NCBI GenBank assembly: GCA_000611775.1
Contig: KK106982.1
Coordinates: 744,001-808,000, forward strand
Direction: 5' to 3'
Source of the DNA: Umbilicaria muhlenbergii
Taxonomy: Eukaryota; Ascomycota; Lecanoromycetes; Umbilicariales; Umbilicariaceae
Length of the DNA: 64,000 bases
The position numbers and the translations under genes were made by a program. Positions within the stretch are counted from its first letter, which is position 1. Every line of letters starts with the position of its first letter. The notes under the pieces were generated by a model. The model searched no databases and was not told the DNA's origin. It saw nothing but the letters and a program-made list of their open reading frames with translations. Shown here one piece after another: positions 60,040 to 64,000 of this stretch.

Positions 60040-61302
60040 CTAGGCGTCGGTCTTGGCGGGCGTGATCGGCTACAAAGAATCAGCATCAACTCCTTCCGCA
60101 AGTGGAACAGAAAGAAACCTCACCTTCTGATCCTCCACATAGTCAAACGTCCCCGTCATCGCCGCCAACCAGGAATCCCCCGGCCCCTTCGCCCCACCCG
60201 GCTTACTCGACAAAAAGTTCAACGGAAACCCGACATCAAACTCCCCCGCACCCTCAATCTCCTCAATCTCCTTCTCACTCAACTCCAACCCCAAGGCCTC
60301 AATATTCCCCTTCAGATGCTCGACCTTGCGCCCGCCCACGATCGGAAACACATACGTCGTCTTGTGCATCACATACGCCAACGCCACACTCGTAATCGCC
60401 GTCCCCTTCTCGTTTGCAATCTTCTCCAACACCTTACTAACCTTGATATCATTCTCCGACGGCCCCCTCATCTTCCGCCCCTCATTCTTCTTCCTGTCCT
60501 CCTCGCTCTTAAAGTTACCTCCGCCCAACGCACCCCACGGCGCCAGGCCCATACCCTCGGCCTTGCACATGGGTATGATATCGCGCTCGAAGTCGCGCAT
60601 AGCGGCGCTCCAGCGGCCCTGGTAGACGACGAAAGGGCGGAGGCCGTGGGCGCGGGCGTATTCGTTGGCTTTGCTGACGATCCAGGCCGGGGTGTCGGAG
60701 ATGCCGAGGTAGAGCACTTTGCCCGACACGACGAGTTGGTTGAGGCTGTGCATCAGTTCGGGGATACTAGTGGTGAAGTCCCACCAGTGCAGGTAGAGCA
60801 GGTCGATGTAGTCGGTTTGGAGTTTCTTCAGGCTGTCACGGACGCTTAGCATGAGGCTTTTGCTGTTGTTGCCGCCGAAGTTGGAGTGGATGATTTTATC
60901 GTGGCCTTTGTAGGTTTGCCAGCCGGTGGTGAATTTCGTGGCGATGACCATTTGGTCGCGCACGCCGCGGGCTTTCATCCATTCGCCGATCCAGGTTTCG
61001 GACTCTTCGTTTTGGTAGTTGTTGGCTGTGTCGATGAAGTTGCCGCCTTGGGAGTAGAAGAAGTCGAGGATGTCGAAAGCGACTTCTTTGCTGCATTCGC
61101 CCATGAATTCTTTCCTGCGATTAATCAGTTGCGGGGTTCTGGGAAAGAGTCGATGACGTGGAGTGAGCGGTTGAACGTGCCATGCATCCCCAAAATTCAT
61201 CCCACCGAGACAGAGAGGACTGACTTTTACAGCGGCACTGGGTGAAAGAAGTCGGTGCCTGCCAAGGAGGCTTTTGGGCGGAGGTGCTGCACCAAAAGAC
61301 AT
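60040..61302 (-). CDS. Aldo-keto reductase (aryl-alcohol dehydrogenase / AAD type)
   Basis: NADPH-dependent oxidoreductase of the aldo-keto reductase superfamily, near the aryl-alcohol dehydrogenase group. Exons: 61,302-61,181, 61,114-60,124 and 60,069-60,040; 380 residues. Motifs: SPLCLGGMNFGDAW|KEFMGE, NFIDTANNYQNEESETWIGE (Asp and Tyr of the tetrad), MVIATKF (Lys), YIDLLYLHWWD (His), VLYLGISDTPAW, and a C-terminal VFPIVGGRKVEHLKGNI cofactor-binding region. The last exon encodes PITPAKTDA. Start MSFGAAPPPKSLLG at 61,302 matches relatives better than the in-frame ATG 15 codons upstream. Intron 1 begins with GC (GCACGT) and, being 66 bp, would add 22 residues in frame if retained. It is not in a visible biosynthetic cluster; the substrate is unknown. 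Confidence 0.92.
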
Positions 61303-62065
61303 GTTGGACGATAGCTCAGCGTTTGAGATGCTGTAGTGTTGAATCAATTGATGGTAGAAAGCCGGGTGTGGCTGTGCGGAGTGGTGGGTATCTCAAAGTC
61401 GGGCGTCTCCAGATACTTGTATGTACGTGGAGCGGAATGGATGCATGGGACGTTATGAGGTGATGGTGATCAACCCGGAAATAAGGAAAAGGTAAAAAGG
61501 TTAAATCCGATCTCCGTCTCCATCTCCGCAAAATAGTGATGTAACCTGCGACAGGGGTTTCTGCACCTGCGCAAGTGCAGGGAGACATCCGCGAGGGCAT
61601 TGGATAAGCTGTAGCAATAGGTCTGGTGTATCAAGAAGCCCTGGTTGTCTGTCTAAAATAGAAACAAAAGTAGATACATGAAGGACCTCCAACAGTCCCT
61701 CTATTAAAAGTAATGTAACTCGCTTGCTGCAATGCTTGAAGCTTCGGGGTATAGTATCGAGAAAAAGCAAAAATATACTGCGATGCTCAATGCGAACCTG
61801 TCCAAACGTCTTGGGCTGAGACGACTCTAAGATGAGGCGGATGTCGGCCTTTGAAGATTGCCTGCTCAAGGCGGGTGGCGAAGGTGTTCGACGTGGATGT
61901 GTGGTATCGATGCAATATGGAAGGGTGTGCGTTTGACATCAGTCGCTGGACAGTCGCGCGCAATCCCAGACCCATGTCCGGCCAACGCCGGGCTAAAGCA
62001 TTACGTATTAACCCCGAACCCCCTTCGTGAAAGCGTGAGAAAAGAAAGATGGCAGAGGGCTTGCT
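61303..62065. other. Intergenic, no gene seen
   Basis: 763 bp between two minus-strand genes: the AKR promoter and the 3' end of the Fus1-like gene. A 122-codon minus frame at 61,501-61,869 lacks any motif. Confidence 0.4.
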
Positions 62066-64000
62066 CAAAGGCCCATGCCGGGAGGTGGGCCGCCAGCTCT
62101 CTCTCCCATTGGTTCGTCTCCTTCGATGGTCTGTCTCCAGTATTCTGGCAAGCATACACAAACAAGCTGTATGAATGTTAGCTACACCAAACAACAGACC
62201 GCTCATTCGATCAAACTTACAGGAAAGGCCTTGATCTCGCCTGTGGGCGGAGGAGACACCGCTCTCGGTCCTGATCCGTTCGAGACACCGCTGTCCCTCT
62301 GGAGCTTCCGCTTGCCGTCATAGTCCTCGGCGCGCTCGTTGATCCTCACCCCAGTAGCCCATCCGTCATCCCAAATCCCCACAACCTTAAGCATGTCGCC
62401 TCTTTCAAGTTCAAACTCGTCTGCTGCGCGCGGCTGGTAAGCCCAGAGCGTAGCAACCTTATCGTTGGGGTGGATCTCGTCTTGCGAGTAGTAGTCCTTG
62501 AAGAATGGTAATTGCTCCGACTGTCCGCTAGCAACACCTTCGGGTGACGAGAATTGCCCTCCACTGCCGGAGGTAGGCGAGTTGCTGTCATCAAACGCAC
62601 CCAGTGCGGAGTGGCTCGACAAAGAGCCAGTGCGTTTGCCAGCGACAGGCAGAGCGACACCACCTCGAGAGCCAGGGCTATCACCATATTCGTCGGTATC
62701 CGAATGTTCTACATATCTCCGACGAGGCTCTCCCGCTGCACCTACAACCCCAGGAGCTATAATGGTGGAAGAGCCTCTAGGCTCACCGTCTTCCAGAGCG
62801 GCCATCCTCGCGATGCGACCACCCGGTAATACCCCATAGCCCGGCTGATCGCCTGCGTTGTCAGATTGAGGCGCAAACACCATTCCAGAATTACCTCTTC
62901 GTTTTGGTGATGGCTGGTTGAATATGCTGCCTTTCTGGCTTCCTCTTTTTCTGCGTAGAAAAATGCAACAACACACGAGCAGGCCAATCAGTAAGGCGGC
63001 GCCGACAATCGACCCAACAACAATGCCGGCGATCTGACCACCGGACAGACCGTGATGATGGGATACACTAGCAGCCGCTGCTCCGGCTTTGTTTGTAGCT
63101 GTGGCGGATGCCGTACCACTAGACGTTGAGGAAGGAAACAGTGCGGGCAGGGAAACGCTCGCGGGTATAGTGACGCCTGTGCAGCGTGTAGTAACATTGG
63201 ACGCCCCACAACAAGAATCTGTCGCGTTCGGCGAACTTGCCGCACAATAGCCACAGAGACCTCCAAGGTTGGTCGAGAAGCCACAGTTGTTCGGCTCGTT
63301 TTCCGCGCCGGTCATACACAATCCACTAAGTGAGTCCGCTGGGAGAGCACAGTCGGTAAAGTCGGCTCGAATCTGTTTCACAGCATTCGGACCTGGTGTA
63401 CCACAGAGCTGGCTGTTCATTGTGATCTCTTCTTCACTGGTTGCTTGCTGAGCCTGCACAGTGTTAGGAGACTGACTGTCCAATATCAGAACTCACTCAC
63501 ACAAGAGTCGGCGCACAAAGGCCGGGAGTTCGCGCTGGATAATGAGCATGGCTGTATTGAATTCTGGACGATCGCATTACATATTACGCTGGTAGTATAT
63601 CTTGCATAATAGCTCGTGGTATTCGTAAGGTTGACATCAGTGCAGCCAATGAGCTGTTGGTACCTGTTTCGACGTTAGTCTCGTAATTGCAGGACCGAGC
63701 CTTAAGGGAGCTTACTTGAGCTGAACGTAACTGGAGGAAACGTATTGACTTAGGCGTTCGTCGAACTGTTGTGTACTTGAGACGAACGCCAGAAAGGGAC
63801 TGGAAAGCATTAGCAATCTGGTGCCAGCGTTTTAGGGTTTGGCGATCATACAATAACGAGGTGAGAGTCGAGCTGGTAGAGACGGAAGACGTGTTGAAGG
63901 CCGGGCATTGAGTGGATCCTGAGAGAGCAATGCAAGCCTGTGCGGAGACCATGGGAATTGTCGATGCGATGAATGCGAGTAGCGCGGACGTCACTGCAGT
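62066..64000 (-). CDS. Fus1-like single-pass membrane protein with SH3 domain (5' end outside window)
   Basis: A secreted-then-anchored fungal protein with an extracellular cysteine-rich part, one membrane helix and a cytosolic SH3 domain, resembling yeast Fus1 and related cell-fusion or polarity proteins. The 5' end runs off the right edge: the frame is still open at 64,000, with no ATG before the signal-like TSALLAFIASTIPMVSAQ. Spliced extracellular parts include LSGSTQCPAFNTSS, FVSSTQQFDERLSQYVSSSY, YQQLIGCTDVNLTNTTSYYA and FTDCALPADSLSGLCMTGAE, then a helix near 62,985-63,050 (IAGIVVGSIVGAALLIGLLV) followed by a CCCIFLRRKR stop-transfer. The SH3 domain lies at 62,200-62,480 (VATLWAYQPRAADEFELERG, GIWDDGWATGV) and finishes in a separate last exon, PLVCVCLPEYWRQTI, ending GMGL at 62,066. 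Introns are GT-AG. Confidence 0.88.

Noticed and set aside
59965-61347. Secondary-metabolite cluster around the aldo-keto reductase
   Set aside because: No synthase, regulator or transporter adjacent; neighbours are chaperonin and a Fus1-like protein.

Overview
This window looks like nuclear DNA of a filamentous ascomycete (Pezizomycotina). The evidence is gene density, introns of about 50-110 bp with branch-point-like TACTAA/CTAAC and CTGAC motifs, and gene families typical of that group: a Pkc1-type kinase with a fungal DYG motif, Elp4, Opi10, an Alg3 mannosyltransferase, an Sng1-like DUF3533 protein and a Fus1-like SH3 membrane protein. I cannot name the genus. There are no tRNA or rRNA genes, CRISPR arrays or prokaryotic features.

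The window is two-part. Bases 1 to about 18,360 are an AT-rich, strongly CpG-poor block with no host gene. It holds two nested, decayed LTR retrotransposons on the minus strand. The outer Gypsy element (381-17,315) sits inside a ~56-bp tandem array whose two halves flank it. The inner Gypsy chromovirus (5,675-14,272) has 139-bp LTRs and an exact 5-bp target duplication. The substitutions between LTR pairs are almost all transitions but are not the classical CpA-to-TpA type. At about 18,360 composition changes abruptly to ordinary genic DNA.

From 18.4 to 41 kb lie housekeeping genes, mostly in divergent or convergent pairs: a CLC antiporter, a CHRAC/Dpb3-type histone-fold protein, the Rieske protein, a relic of an Hsp70-like gene, an MFS transporter gene broken by two frameshifts and a solo LTR, Opi10, a Nudix hydrolase, Rpb8, Elp4, a tiny membrane protein, Sen34, a second MFS transporter, a secreted cysteine-rich protein built from a duplicated 12-cysteine unit, an eIF1A-like protein and Alg3. 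At 41.6-43.9 kb a short, young-looking Copia element (97-bp LTRs, TAATC target duplication) interrupts intergenic DNA.

From 45 to 64 kb come a hemerythrin-like protein, Pkc1, an Sng1-like membrane protein, an unrecognised gene with a repeat-filled 560-bp intron, prolyl-tRNA synthetase, the CCT alpha subunit, an aldo-keto reductase, and a Fus1-like protein that runs off the right edge. Three adjacent genes here (ProRS, CCT1, AKR) each appear to carry a GC-AG intron, while every other intron resolved in the window uses GT. I see no biosynthetic cluster or obvious new multi-gene system. The most original items are the duplicated cysteine-rich secreted protein, the clustered GC-AG introns, the non-CpA mutation signature and the repeat-expanded intron.
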